Counted from the stretch's first letter, positions 33,759 to 43,158 are shown. The stretch is DNA of 64,000 nucleotides from Bog-756 sp963777665 (GCA_963777665.1 CAVZRJ010000008.1:1-64000); one strand, 5' to 3'. Notes: a model not told the origin generated them from the sequence alone. Translations and numbers: made by a program.

Positions 33759-35159
33759 GTGGTAGTGGCCAAGTCGCCGACGGCGGCCGACATCCTGGGC
33801 TCGGCGAGAGCGTCCTCGTTGGCGCCCCGACGGAGGACAGGCCACACGCCGAGGCACCGCGTCGCCGACGCGTGTTTGGGCGTGGCCGGTTTGGGATTCG
33901 GCGCCACATTGGCGTTGGTTGCCACTGGGGAAAGTCGCGGATCACTGTCCGCACCGGGCGGTCTGTTGATCGCCGGCGGCCGACTTGCGGGTTTCTCGGG
34001 GACGTATCTCATATTGGTCATGGTGGTGCTGATCGCCCGCCTTCCCTGGCTCGAACGATCGGTGGGCCAGGATCGGCTCGTTCGCTGGCACCGCCGGATC
34101 GCACCGTGGGCGCTCGGGCTCATCGGAGCCCACGTGGTGCTCATCACACTGGGCTACGCCCAGCTGGCGAAGACTGGGCCACTCCGCCAGTTCTGGGACT
34201 TTCTCACCACTTACCCCGACCTTCTGGCTGCTGCCGTCGGCTTCGGGCTCATGGTCCTGGCCGGGGTCACCTCGATCAGGATCGCCCGGCGCCACCTCAA
34301 GTACGAGACCTGGTGGATCGTCCACCTCTACCTCTACCTCGCCCTGGCGCTCGCCTTCGCCCACCAGATCGTGACCGGTGTGTCGTTCATCGGTCATCCG
34401 CTCACCCGCGCCATCTGGATCGCGGTGTGGATCGCCACGGCAGGAATGGTCGTCGCCTTCCGAGTCATCCACCCGATCCTTTGGAATCTCCGCCATCAGC
34501 TTCGAGTGGTTGCCGTCCGGGAGGAGGCGCCCGGGGTGTTTTCGGTCGTCTGCTCAGGGCGACGAATCTCTCGGCTGAAGGTGTCGGGAGGACAGTTCTT
34601 CCACTGGCGTTTCCTCACCAGGGATCTCTGGTGGCACGCCCACCCGTACTCGCTGTCGGCGATGCCCCAACCCCCCTATCTGCGTATCACCATCAAGGGA
34701 CTGGGCGACCACAGTCGTGCCGTTGCCCGCCTCAAACCCGGCACACGCGTCTTCGTCGAAGGACCCTACGGAGCATTCACCCGGCATGCCGGTTCCTCTG
34801 AACATGTGGCGCTCATCGCCGCCGGGGTCGGCATCACCCCACTGAGAGCTCTCCTCGAGGATCTGCCCACCTCAGTGGATGTCTCCGTCGTCGTACGTGC
34901 TTCCACTCCCGAAGACATCGTTCACCGCGACGAAGTCGCGGAACTCGTCCGACGACGGGGCGGTCAGCTCCATGAGCTCGTCGGCTCACGACGGAAGGTC
35001 CGCGTCGATGCGGCCACACTCGACCGGCTTCTTCCTGATATCGCGGCGAGCGACGTCTACATCTGTGGACCGGAAGGCTTCAATCGTCTGGTGGTAGCGG
35101 CGGTCTCGGAGCTAGGCACACATCAGGACCGCATCCACGAGGAGGCGTTCTCCTTCTGA
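33759..35159 (+). CDS. Ferric-reductase-like flavocytochrome (membrane b-type domain plus FAD/NAD(P) domain)
   Basis: 466 residues from GTG 33759. The N-terminal half has about six helices with histidines suited to heme b (RLVRWHRRIAPWALGLIGAHVVLI, YETWWIVHLYLYLALALAFAHQI). The C-terminal half is an FNR-type reductase: WHAHPYSLSAMP (FAD R-x-Y-S/T-like site, here H-P-Y-S-L), VFVEGPYGAF, IAAGVGITPLRALLED, and VYICGPEGF near the end. It would move electrons from NAD(P)H through FAD and heme to the outer face. The next genes encode an FMN-binding protein and ApbE, so the external acceptor is probably that flavoprotein. Confidence 0.87.
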   Translation: MVVAKSPTAADILGSARASSLAPRRRTGHTPRHRVADACLGVAGLGFGATLALVATGESRGSLSAPGGLLIAGGRLAGFSGTYLILVMVVLIARLPWLERSVGQDRLVRWHRRIAPWALGLIGAHVVLITLGYAQLAKTGPLRQFWDFLTTYPDLLAAAVGFGLMVLAGVTSIRIARRHLKYETWWIVHLYLYLALALAFAHQIVTGVSFIGHPLTRAIWIAVWIATAGMVVAFRVIHPILWNLRHQLRVVAVREEAPGVFSVVCSGRRISRLKVSGGQFFHWRFLTRDLWWHAHPYSLSAMPQPPYLRITIKGLGDHSRAVARLKPGTRVFVEGPYGAFTRHAGSSEHVALIAAGVGITPLRALLEDLPTSVDVSVVVRASTPEDIVHRDEVAELVRRRGGQLHELVGSRRKVRVDAATLDRLLPDIAASDVYICGPEGFNRLVVAAVSELGTHQDRIHEEAFSF

Positions 35160-35208
35160 TGGCACGTCGGGAACGACAATCACAGCTCATTCCACCGGGG
35201 GAGAGCGG

Positions 35209-35754
35209 ATGAGGCGGACGATCATCGTCGTCGGCGCCACCGTGACGGGTCTGGTCGCCGTGCTCAGCTTCCATACCTCGCCCTCCCATCTCTCCCTTGG
35301 TGCGCTCCCCGGTGCTTCCTCATCCCGGAGCTCACCTAGTGCCTCGGTGGCGACGGGACCACCACCGACCCAGAGCGCCGGGGGCACGGGTCCATCACCC
35401 GCGCCGACGTCGACCGGAGCGTCGAACACGCCTGCAACGGCTCCTGCGACTACGACGACGGCGCCTGCCACTACCCAGTCAGCCACAGGAGCAGCAGTCA
35501 ATTACAACTACGGAGTGTTGTCGGTTTCGGTAACCGTGAGCAGCACGAAGATCACCAAAGTGAACATCGCCTCGCTCGACGATGGCGGTAGTTTCCGGTC
35601 CCAATCCATCGACCAGCAGTCGATCCCGATGCTTGAGCAGCAGGCGTTGCAGGCACAGAGTGCAAACATCCAAGGGGTATCCGGGGCGAGCTACACCAGC
35701 GCCGGATTCGAGCAGTCGCTGCAGTCAGCACTGAATCAATTGAAATTCAAATGA
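35209..35754 (+). CDS. Exported FMN-binding protein, substrate for flavinylation
   Basis: 181 residues. One N-terminal helix (TIIVVGATVTGLVAVLSF) is followed by a Ser/Thr/Pro linker to about residue 95 and then a single FMN_bind domain. The C-terminal motif V-S-G-A-S-Y-T-S (residues 157-164) fits the ApbE acceptor pattern S/T-G-A-S/T, so FMN is probably attached to Ser161. The usual Asp three residues before the motif is not present (Q-G-V precedes it). The stop overlaps apbE by ATGA, supporting the enzyme/substrate relation. Confidence 0.87.
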   Translation: MRRTIIVVGATVTGLVAVLSFHTSPSHLSLGALPGASSSRSSPSASVATGPPPTQSAGGTGPSPAPTSTGASNTPATAPATTTTAPATTQSATGAAVNYNYGVLSVSVTVSSTKITKVNIASLDDGGSFRSQSIDQQSIPMLEQQALQAQSANIQGVSGASYTSAGFEQSLQSALNQLKFK

Positions 35755-36572
35755 GCCGTCCAGCAACAGAGGCCCCAGGTTGCACCCCTGCCGTGCACCA
35801 CCTCGAGAACGTCATGGGCACCATCGTGACCATCGACATCTACGCGAGAGAAGAGGTGTCGGCCGCCGACCTCACCCCCCAGCTGCACCGGGCTCGAACC
35901 ATCCTCCACGACGTGGACGCGGTGTTCAGCACCTGGAAGGAAGCCAGCCCGATCACCAAGCTCCGTCGTGGGGACATCACGGTAGCGGAAGCTCCCCCGG
36001 AGGTGGCTGAGGTTCTCCGCCTTTGCGCCACCGCACACGATCTTTCCGGTGGATGGTTCGATCCGTGGGCGATGCCAGGAGGATTCGACCCAACCGGATA
36101 TGTCAAAGGTTGGGCCGCGCAGCGGGCATTGGCTGCCCTCGTCTTACCGGGGGTCTCTGGTGCCGTCGTCAATGCGGCTGGCGACATCGCGTCCTTCGGT
36201 GGACCAGGGGGAACTCACCCGTTCCGGTTCGGCATCGCCGATCCCCTCTGTCCATGCAATCTCGCCTGCATCGTCGAGCTGAGCGGCGCGTTGGCTACGT
36301 CGGGAACCTATGAACGTGGGGAGCATCTGATCGATCCTTGTACGGGCGAAGCCTCGGCTCGGGTCCTCTCAGCGAGCGTCAGCGGGCCAGATCTCGGTCT
36401 CGCCGACGCTCTGGCCACGGCAGTGGCGGTCGCCGGAGACGAAGGGCTTGCCCGGGTCGAGGAGCTGGAGGAGTACGAGGCGATGACCGTCTCTTTCGAC
36501 GGTACGAAGCACTGGACTGCACGCTTTCCCTTCGCGTCATCGTCCGACGGGTTGCCGAACGAGAACGAGTAA
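35751..36572 (+). CDS. apbE: FAD:protein FMN transferase, copy 1
   Basis: 273 residues, starting within the stop of the FMN-binding gene. ApbE features are N-V-M-G-T-I-V-T-I-D near the start, SGGWFDPW, a G-Y-V-K-G-W-A-A stretch, VVNAAGDIASFGG and the Mg/FAD region EHLIDPCTGEAS followed by SVSGPDLGLADALATAVAV. It transfers FMN from FAD to Thr/Ser of exported proteins, here probably the product of the preceding gene. No clear signal peptide is seen, which is odd for an enzyme that normally acts outside; export as a complex or a longer start cannot be excluded. Confidence 0.88.
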   Translation: MSRPATEAPGCTPAVHHLENVMGTIVTIDIYAREEVSAADLTPQLHRARTILHDVDAVFSTWKEASPITKLRRGDITVAEAPPEVAEVLRLCATAHDLSGGWFDPWAMPGGFDPTGYVKGWAAQRALAALVLPGVSGAVVNAAGDIASFGGPGGTHPFRFGIADPLCPCNLACIVELSGALATSGTYERGEHLIDPCTGEASARVLSASVSGPDLGLADALATAVAVAGDEGLARVEELEEYEAMTVSFDGTKHWTARFPFASSSDGLPNENE

Positions 36573-36783
36573 CACCTATCGACCCATGTGCTCGTGAGAT
36601 ATGACCATTGGCTGTCCGGCGGGGCCGCTGCCGCCCGCCTGGGGCTTCGCTACGGATGACCTGGCGGCGAAACGCAGCCCATGGCGGCACGATCTCTGAC
36701 TTGTTCTCTCGTTGGACCGGGGAAGTCTCAAGCGCGGCGCACCGCTAAGCAAGCCCTTGCCTTGCCCGTTGCAGATCCTTGGC

Positions 36784-37485
36784 TCAGAACAGGTGACCTG
36801 AGTGACCGACGATGACCCAGTGACCGACCCGAGGCACCACGACGATCGCCAGTATGAGACCCATGGCCAGGCTCGCCGCGAGGGCCCACTGACGTGCGCC
36901 GGCGCCGTTCACCTGTCGCCGCGAACGTCGAAGCCAATCGCGTGGAGCCAATTGGGCGGTGTCGGCGAGATGCCCCAGCACATGTACCGCCGTGACGATC
37001 AGCCACACGACGAAGCTGGCCTTGTGGAGGAGAAGCATCTGCGAGCGCCACGACCCTGGTCCAAGGAGCAGAGCGATTCCGGTGGCGAATACCGCAAGGG
37101 TCAGGACGACCACGACGGGTCCGATGAGACGGAGTAGAGCCAGTGGTGGGCCCTTCCGGCGATATGCGGGATCGCCCATGTAGTACCGGGCAAATCGCCA
37201 GATGGTGCTGCCCATCTTGAGCAAGACCGGGGGGACGAGCAGCATCCCTATGAATACGTGGGGTGTCAGCAACGCCCGGATCCGCAGGATCGTTGCACCC
37301 TCCGCGGCCAGCAGCACGAACAGCACTGCAGCGGTGGATGCGGTGAGCCGGGCGTTGGCTTCGGGGCCATCGCGCCGTTCCTGCGAGGCACGTGGCGTAT
37401 CAGGGCGACCCTGCAGTTCTTCGTCGCCGTGTGGGGCCACACTGTGGGGGTCGCTCGCAGATGGCGCCTGATTCGCCCGGCTCAC
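36784..37485 (-). CDS. Cytochrome b561-like four-helix membrane protein
   Basis: 233 residues from GTG 37485. A hydrophilic 45-residue N-terminus precedes about five helices. His residues in RALLTPHVFIGMLLVPPVLLKMGSTIW and QMLLLHKASFVVWLIVTAVHVLGHL are placed to bind heme b, as in small b561/ferric-reductase-like proteins. It converges with apbE copy 1 and likely hands electrons to, or takes them from, the flavinylated protein. Its GTG overlaps the stop of an upstream frame (GTGA). Confidence 0.72.
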   Translation of the reverse strand: MSRANQAPSASDPHSVAPHGDEELQGRPDTPRASQERRDGPEANARLTASTAAVLFVLLAAEGATILRIRALLTPHVFIGMLLVPPVLLKMGSTIWRFARYYMGDPAYRRKGPPLALLRLIGPVVVVLTLAVFATGIALLLGPGSWRSQMLLLHKASFVVWLIVTAVHVLGHLADTAQLAPRDWLRRSRRQVNGAGARQWALAASLAMGLILAIVVVPRVGHWVIVGHSGHLF

Positions 37486-37790
37486 CGCCGCGCACCGTGA
37501 CCAGGTCGTCGGCCGGCCGAATGCGGCGGGCGGCGTCGGGAGTTCCCGGCTCGCAATCGTCCTCCGGGCGGGGCACTCCCACTGACGTGAGTCCCCGACG
37601 CTGCAGTCGGAGCCCGGGCACCTGAGATCACCATCCGCGATGACCCGGCGTTGTGTGCGGGGCGGATGCTGAGCAGGCAGACCAAGGTGCCAACGATCCC
37701 GATACCCGTAGCGACGCGATCGAGTTCGACGTCAAGATGACTCCGGTGTAGGCGGTCATGAGGCGCGGTGCCCGCATGAGAAGAGGGTCC
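37482..37790 (-). other. Open frame coupled to the b561-like gene (uncertain, possibly decayed anchor protein)
   Basis: This frame ends in TGA overlapping the GTG of the b561-like gene. It contains a hydrophobic helix (VATGIGIVGTLVCLLSIRPA) followed by a Gly/Ser/Pro/Arg-rich tail, like the N-terminal half of FMN-binding anchor proteins in this locus. No acceptable start exists between the promoter site at 37799-37831 and the helix; ATG 37774 is in another frame. It may be a frameshifted remnant. Confidence 0.3.
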
Positions 37791-37798
37791 TCGGTGCG

Positions 37799-37831
37799 AT
37801 GCTACGAGGCGATCCTGACAACAGGATGAAG
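37799..37831 (-). promoter_or_regulatory. Shared promoter/regulator site, copy 2
   Basis: On the minus strand: CTTCAT, 6 bases, GTCAGGA, 8 bases, TAGCAT. ATCCTG-ACAA-CAGGAT within it is also a perfect palindrome. It faces the b561-like gene (start 37485) and has no plus-strand gene downstream, which fixes its orientation. Confidence 0.55.
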
Positions 37832-37914
37832 AAGGGAGCCTTGACGCACACGTCATGACTGACGGTCTGGCTCGACCGGTCTCCGAACTCGCCGAGCCCG
37901 TGGCCTCAGACCGG

Positions 37915-40065
37915 TCAGCCGGTGACCGGATGGGTGGGCGTGGTGCCGTTGGTCAGGAGGTTGTCGAATCCGTCGGGAATGGAGACCAGCCCGGGGCTGG
38001 TCCCTGGGACGTCGGTGAGACCGTACTGCCACACGATGGAGTTGGTGGCCGGGTCGATGGCCACCACCCGGTCGCGGTAGTCATCGTTGATCATGATCAA
38101 GCCATTGGGCAGGCGCTCGGCCAGGGACGGCTTCTTCAACATCGCGTCGCCCGATCGGGCGTCGTAGAGCCAGGTGACCGTGCCGGATCGGGTGAACTCG
38201 AGGGCGCGGCCCTCGCCCGGAGGGTTGTAGTCGGTCATCAGGTAGCTGTCGGGACCCTCCTGCTGGGGATCGGAGGGATAGTCGACAGAGGGCATGTGCA
38301 CCGTCCACACCAGCCTGCCGGTCGGTGTGTACTCGTCGATCCACGATCCGTTGATCTCCGAAACGAGAACGTTCCCGTCGGCCAGGGGGGTGTCCCCATT
38401 GGGATAGGCGATCGACACCGGCGGGTCGTGTGCATCGACACCGTTGCCGATCCGGCCGGTCACCTGACCCCCGGGCGTGATGAACAGGATGCGGTTGTTG
38501 GAGGCGTCGGCCACGGTGATGATGCCCGACTTGAGCAGGTAGGCGTCGTCGGGCTGGTCGAGGTACCCTGCCGACGCGCCGGGCGCGCCCGGGTGCCCGT
38601 ACTGCCAGAGGATCTTGCCGGACGGGTAGCCGATCTGGACGATGGTGTGATTGTCCTCCTGGTTGGAGATGATCCCGGTGCCGCCCCGGATGAAGAAGGC
38701 GTCATCGGGGAAGTAGAAGCCACCGGGCGGAGGCGGCATCGTGGCGGACGGGTACTGCCAGGTGACGGTCCGTTGGGTGTTGATGGCGAGGAGCCGGTCG
38801 TTGCCGCGGTCGGCGATGAGAAGGGTGCCGGAGTAGGGGGCGCCGGCCCCCACTACTCCGGAAGGGCCTCCATAGGTGCTCAGGCGAAGGGAGATCACCG
38901 AAGCAAGGGAACCGGACGCCACGCCGGCCTGGTCGACTCCGGACTGGGCGGCGACCTCCCCTCCGACCATGTAGCCGACGGCGGCACGTCCGTTCCCGAG
39001 GGTGGTGGATCCGGCGAAGGCATCGGCCTGGGGGAGAAGGCCGGCGTTGAGCACCTGCCCGCTGGCCGGCACGAAGGCGTCGATCTGGGTGACGGTCGCT
39101 CCCCCCGGGACCTGTCCGCCTGCAACGTAGATATTCCCGCCGATGAGGAAGGCGGACGCGCCGTAGAGGGGTTGCGGCAGGTGTCCGACCACCACCACCC
39201 GGTGACTGACCGGGTCGATCATCTGGATGTCGTCGGTGGCCACCGCGGCGACACCGGGCGACGGCACCTGACCGCCGAAGGCGTAGATGCGACCGGCGTC
39301 TGCAACCACGGCCGGGTAGCGGACCGGGACGGGCAGCCGGCCCACGGTGGTGAAGTGCGTGCCATCGCTCGTGGCCAGCACCGACGGCAGATAGTGGGTC
39401 CCGTCGTAGCCGCCGACCACGTACGTGGTGGACCCGTGGCCACCGGTCGGATCGGGAAGCGTGGCGGTGGCGAGGTCGGAACGCGGCTGGGGGAGTTGCC
39501 CAGGCTCCGACCCGGTCAGGCCTGCCGGGGCAGGGGGTGCACCGGCGGGGAACGACTGCACGGTGGGTACGGTGTCGGCCGATCCGCCTCCCAGGACGAA
39601 CGTGGTCCGCCCGATGGTGGTGGCCGCCGCGTCATGGACCGCCGTGGCCAGCGATCCGGCGCTGGTCACCGACCCGGTGTGCGGATCGATCGTCGAGACC
39701 TGGGTGAGGGAGGTCCCGGCCGCGGTGAGACCGCCGAGGACGGTCAGTTGGGTACCTGCGGCCACCACCGACTCACGGGAGACGGGGGAGCCCATCTGCC
39801 AGGACTCGACGCCTGCTTCTATCGAGTCCGGGACCCGGGATGCCGGTGCGGTCGCGGTCACCTTGTGCTGACCGGGCGCGGGCGGTGGGCCCCCTGCGGA
39901 CTGGGTGACCACCAGGACGACCGTGATGAGGAGGACGACGGCCAGTGCCCCGGCAGCGGCTCGACGTCGCTGCATGCGGATCCGACGGGCTCGCTGCGCC
40001 CGACGCCGGCCGAGCTCGTCCGGCGTCGGCCTCCGGCGCGTGCCTGCAGGCAGCGGCGCGGTCAC
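37915..40065 (-). CDS. Large anchored protein with Kelch-like and NHL/PQQ-like propellers
   Basis: 716 residues. Basic N-terminus and one helix (about 37-54, AAAGALAVVLLITVVLVV), then two propellers. The first (about 80-370) has Kelch-type blades: TTFVLGGGSADT, TYVVGGYDG, RIYAFGGQVPS, NIYVAGGQVPG. The second (about 395-705) has NHL/PQQ-like blades: LLIADRGNDRLLAI, GKILWQYGHPG, ADASNNRILFITPGG, TGRLVWTVHM, SIVWQYGLTD. It is probably an extracellular binding or sensing protein. It follows a small membrane protein and NAGPA copy 2 on the same strand. Confidence 0.78.
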   Translation of the reverse strand: MTAPLPAGTRRRPTPDELGRRRAQRARRIRMQRRRAAAGALAVVLLITVVLVVTQSAGGPPPAPGQHKVTATAPASRVPDSIEAGVESWQMGSPVSRESVVAAGTQLTVLGGLTAAGTSLTQVSTIDPHTGSVTSAGSLATAVHDAAATTIGRTTFVLGGGSADTVPTVQSFPAGAPPAPAGLTGSEPGQLPQPRSDLATATLPDPTGGHGSTTYVVGGYDGTHYLPSVLATSDGTHFTTVGRLPVPVRYPAVVADAGRIYAFGGQVPSPGVAAVATDDIQMIDPVSHRVVVVGHLPQPLYGASAFLIGGNIYVAGGQVPGGATVTQIDAFVPASGQVLNAGLLPQADAFAGSTTLGNGRAAVGYMVGGEVAAQSGVDQAGVASGSLASVISLRLSTYGGPSGVVGAGAPYSGTLLIADRGNDRLLAINTQRTVTWQYPSATMPPPPGGFYFPDDAFFIRGGTGIISNQEDNHTIVQIGYPSGKILWQYGHPGAPGASAGYLDQPDDAYLLKSGIITVADASNNRILFITPGGQVTGRIGNGVDAHDPPVSIAYPNGDTPLADGNVLVSEINGSWIDEYTPTGRLVWTVHMPSVDYPSDPQQEGPDSYLMTDYNPPGEGRALEFTRSGTVTWLYDARSGDAMLKKPSLAERLPNGLIMINDDYRDRVVAIDPATNSIVWQYGLTDVPGTSPGLVSIPDGFDNLLTNGTTPTHPVTG

Positions 40066-40086
40066 GCTCTGAACCTTATGATGCTG

Positions 40087-40332
40087 TCACCCCTCGGTGT
40101 GATGGCGGTCTCCGACCCGGGCAATGCGCACCATACAGTTGTAGGTCACCGCGGCGATGGCGAGGTGCATGGTCACAAGGACGGCGACCGCCGCGGCCAC
40201 CAGCACCATCACCGCCGAGGGTTGCCGGTGACGGGGGGCCAGTCCACTTGGACAAGGCGCAGTGCCTCCTCCAGGGTCTTCCGGTGTGGATTCACCCTCT
40301 GCTCCTCGTTCGTAGTCGGTGGGTTCGGCCAC
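40087..40332 (-). CDS. Small single-helix membrane protein
   Basis: 81 residues: an acidic, Pro-rich N-terminus and one helix (SAVMVLVAAAVAVLVTMHLAIAAV), then a short basic tail. It ends 21 bases before the propeller gene, on the same strand, so it may be an accessory anchor. No family is recognised. Confidence 0.5.
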   Translation of the reverse strand: MAEPTDYERGAEGESTPEDPGGGTAPCPSGLAPRHRQPSAVMVLVAAAVAVLVTMHLAIAAVTYNCMVRIARVGDRHHTEG

Positions 40333-40401
40333 GGACCGGGGGGCGGCGGCGATGGTCGGACAATTTTGCTGGGCCTTCCGGACGGCGGGACGAAGGGCCG
40401 G

Positions 40402-41631
40402 TCAGGTGGAGCTCGCAGGCGCCGACATGGTGATGAAGTCGCGGGCCCACCACGATTCGAAGTAACGGCCGGGGGTTCCCACCATGTTGGGCAGGAGGTC
40501 GGCGCCGTTTCCCGGTGCGGCCGCCCCGGTCGGTGTGCTCGGTGTGTAGCTGGCGAAGTTCACCCAGTCGGTGTTGATGTCGAGCTCCATTGCCCGGACG
40601 GCGCCGGCTCGGGCCAACAGGTCGGCGAGATCGGTGATGTTGAGGCCCGGACCCCCCACGTAGATCAGGGCGCCGTCGGCGGTGACGCCCACGCCGGACC
40701 GCCACACGTAGACCGCGTTGCCGAGCGTTGCCCCCCACTTCGTGGTGTCGGCAGCGTTGAGCCCCGGAACCGGCTGTCCGTTGTCCACCAGCACGTCGAG
40801 GTTCTGTCGAACGGCGACGACCTTGGGGGTCATGGCCACTTCGGTGCCCCAGGATCCGACCGAGGCCGTCCCGTCGGCGTAGACCACGAAGGACGCTGCT
40901 CCCGTCCGTAGGGGATCGATGATACGGCCGTCGGTGAAGTACCCGCCGTTGGCCGAGGGCATGAGGAACCCGGCATTGAAGGCTGCCACCAGTGTGTTCG
41001 CCGCCGTCGGGGAGATTGGGGCGGAGTGGAGGTAGGGTCCGCCGCCGGGAATCTGACTTCCCGAGTAGAGGGTGGCCCGGAGCAGCTTGGTATCCATCCA
41101 GGCGGCGCCGACCACGTAGCTGGTGTGGACCGGATCAGGTCGCAACGTGGTGACGTAGACGGCAGGAACGCCGCCGACCAGACGGCCGACCGGCGACCAC
41201 TGCCCCTCGCCGGGGATGGCCGGGCTGACTACCGGCGCGATGGGGGTGGGGACAGGGAGGTGCCCCGGGCTGGCTGCCGTCATCGGCAACGAGCGGGGCC
41301 GTCGGATGGCGTTGGCCGGCGGTCGTCCACCAACCGGCGGGGGGTGGTGCGAGTACCACTGGTTCTCCACCCAGTTGACGACGCCGGCACCGCCGTGCCC
41401 ACGGGCCCATTCGGCGAACCGGGCACTGACCGAACTGCCGAGGGCCTGGTCGGTCAGGGCCCCTCCGAGGGACACGGCCAACCAGACCAGGAGGGCAGAC
41501 AGCGCGACGAGGACAGCCGTCCGGACGGGATGGCTCCGGAAGGTGCGGGGTCTGCGTCGGCGGGTGAGGTGGCTAGGCAGCGGCCGAGGACCCGTACCGA
41601 GGGTGCCGCTCATCTGTCCCGGGTCGGCCAC
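40402..41631 (-). CDS. Membrane-anchored phosphodiester-glycosidase-like protein (NAGPA/DUF2233), copy 2
   Basis: 409 residues from GTG 41631 (ATG 41613 possible). Same architecture as copy 1 (32158-33402): N-terminal helix, then SARFAEWARGHGGAGVVNWVENQWYSHH, LVGGVPAVYVTTLRPDPVHTSYVVGAAWMDTKLL, AAFNAGFLMPSANGGYF, GPGLNITDLADLLARAGAVRAMELDINTDWVNFASY. Long stretches are identical between the copies, indicating a fairly recent duplication. It lies downstream of the histidine-kinase gene and may belong to that operon. Confidence 0.78.
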   Translation of the reverse strand: MADPGQMSGTLGTGPRPLPSHLTRRRRPRTFRSHPVRTAVLVALSALLVWLAVSLGGALTDQALGSSVSARFAEWARGHGGAGVVNWVENQWYSHHPPPVGGRPPANAIRRPRSLPMTAASPGHLPVPTPIAPVVSPAIPGEGQWSPVGRLVGGVPAVYVTTLRPDPVHTSYVVGAAWMDTKLLRATLYSGSQIPGGGPYLHSAPISPTAANTLVAAFNAGFLMPSANGGYFTDGRIIDPLRTGAASFVVYADGTASVGSWGTEVAMTPKVVAVRQNLDVLVDNGQPVPGLNAADTTKWGATLGNAVYVWRSGVGVTADGALIYVGGPGLNITDLADLLARAGAVRAMELDINTDWVNFASYTPSTPTGAAAPGNGADLLPNMVGTPGRYFESWWARDFITMSAPASST

Positions 41632-41775
41632 GTCGCATCGGGTCGACCCATCGACAATGCGCGTACGGGCGGCCGGACAGAACGGTGGGGCACCATTTGA
41701 CCAACCTAGAGGCCGTGCCTGAAGGACACGTGACAGATCCGTCCAACCGTCGAGGATCCGATGACACGCGCTCCT

Positions 41776-43089
41776 CTACGGGTCAGATCCCTCCGCTCCG
41801 GTGGGCAGACCCGGTGTCGCCACCGGGAGATGGCGCGCCTCGGCGAAGCGCCGGTCATCGCCCGCCGGGTGTCCGATCGCCGCAGTTCCGGCCGGTCGGG
41901 AGCGACCGGCCGCCGTCTGCCGCCACGACACCTCCATCCGGGCCCCACCTCCCGGAGCGTCGCTGATCATCCACGACCCGTCGGTCGCCCTGACCACCGA
42001 GTCGGCGATGGCCAGGCCCAGACCGGTGCCGCCGGGCGCCTCGGTGCCGCGGTGGAAGCGGTCGAGTACCAGTTGTCGCTGCTCCGGCGGTATCCCTGGG
42101 CCGGTGTCGTCGACCCGTAGGATCACCCGGTTGCCGGCGACGTGGACAGACACGTCGACGCTGCCATCCGGGCCGGAGTACTTGCAGGCGTTGTCGACGA
42201 GAACGCCGACCAGGCGGTCGATCCACGCCGGGTCGGCTGTCACCCGCGCCGGGCGATCCTTCTCGATGTCCACCTGCAGGTTCACGCCCTTGGCCGAGGC
42301 GACGGACTGGAAGCGCTCCACCGAGGCGGCGGCTACGGCGGCAAGGTCAGCCTCCTCACCCTCCACCAGCGCCGTGCGCTCGTCGTCGATGCGGGCCAGC
42401 CACAGGAGATCGTCGACGATGTTCCGCAGACGCCGGCCTTCGCCGCCGATCCGTTCCAGGACCTCCCGGTACTCCCTGGAGGCTCGGGTCCGGCTCAGCG
42501 CCAGTTCCACCTCGGCCTCGATGACACTGATCGGCGTCCGTAGCTCGTGGGAGGCGTCGGCGGTGAACTCGACCTGGCGGCGGTGGATGAGCTCGAGCGG
42601 TGCCGAGGCCCGTAGTCCGATGATCAGGGATCCGATGAATGTGGTCACCAGCAGGAGGATCCCGAAGAGGAGCTCGGGACCGATGAGTGCGCTCTGCACC
42701 CGCTCGAGCTGGGCCAGGCTCTCTCCGGCGACCAGCCATCCGTCTCCCGTCCGGACGGCCTGGAAGCGGAAGTCCGTGCCCTTGATCGCGACGGTGCTGG
42801 CGCCGGTGCTCCAGGTGCGCTCGGGAAGCTCCGGCGCAGCGGGGGTGAGGGCGATGGGCTGCCCGTTTGCGCTGACGATCCAGACGAACCGGGGAGCGTC
42901 TTCGATGTCATGGTCGGTGTCCTTGGGCACGGACGCCGACCTCGCCCGGGAAGCCGGAGTCGTCTGGGCCACTCGCTGGGCCAGACGAGTGTCGGCCTGG
43001 CTGGTCAGACGGTTGACCACCACGACGTTGAGGGCGATCACGCCGAGGACGTAGCAGGCCATGACCACCGCGGTGGCCACGAGGGCCAC
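41776..43089 (-). CDS. Sensor histidine kinase
   Basis: 437 residues from GTG 43089, 69 bases after the response-regulator stop. Two helices (about 8-27 and 138-158) flank an extracytoplasmic sensor region. The H-box is FTADASHELRTP with His181, followed by N-box VDNACKYSG, G1 VDDTGPGIP and G2 GGTGLGLAIA. The last 40 residues are a Pro/Arg-rich tail. With the upstream OmpR-type regulator it forms a two-component system inside the second flavinylation module. Confidence 0.92.
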   Translation of the reverse strand: MALVATAVVMACYVLGVIALNVVVVNRLTSQADTRLAQRVAQTTPASRARSASVPKDTDHDIEDAPRFVWIVSANGQPIALTPAAPELPERTWSTGASTVAIKGTDFRFQAVRTGDGWLVAGESLAQLERVQSALIGPELLFGILLLVTTFIGSLIIGLRASAPLELIHRRQVEFTADASHELRTPISVIEAEVELALSRTRASREYREVLERIGGEGRRLRNIVDDLLWLARIDDERTALVEGEEADLAAVAAASVERFQSVASAKGVNLQVDIEKDRPARVTADPAWIDRLVGVLVDNACKYSGPDGSVDVSVHVAGNRVILRVDDTGPGIPPEQRQLVLDRFHRGTEAPGGTGLGLAIADSVVRATDGSWMISDAPGGGARMEVSWRQTAAGRSRPAGTAAIGHPAGDDRRFAEARHLPVATPGLPTGAEGSDP

Positions 43090-43158
43090 CCGAGCGGCAT
43101 GGAACTGTCGGCTCCTCGGGCCGCTAGTGGTCGTACCGGTAGTGATGGCCGTCTCCGT

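Noticed and set aside
37855..40911. A plus-strand open frame of about 1018 codons
   Set aside because: It lies antisense to the propeller protein and the small membrane protein, whose codon use and domains are clear. Its translation has no domain and is a high-GC shadow.
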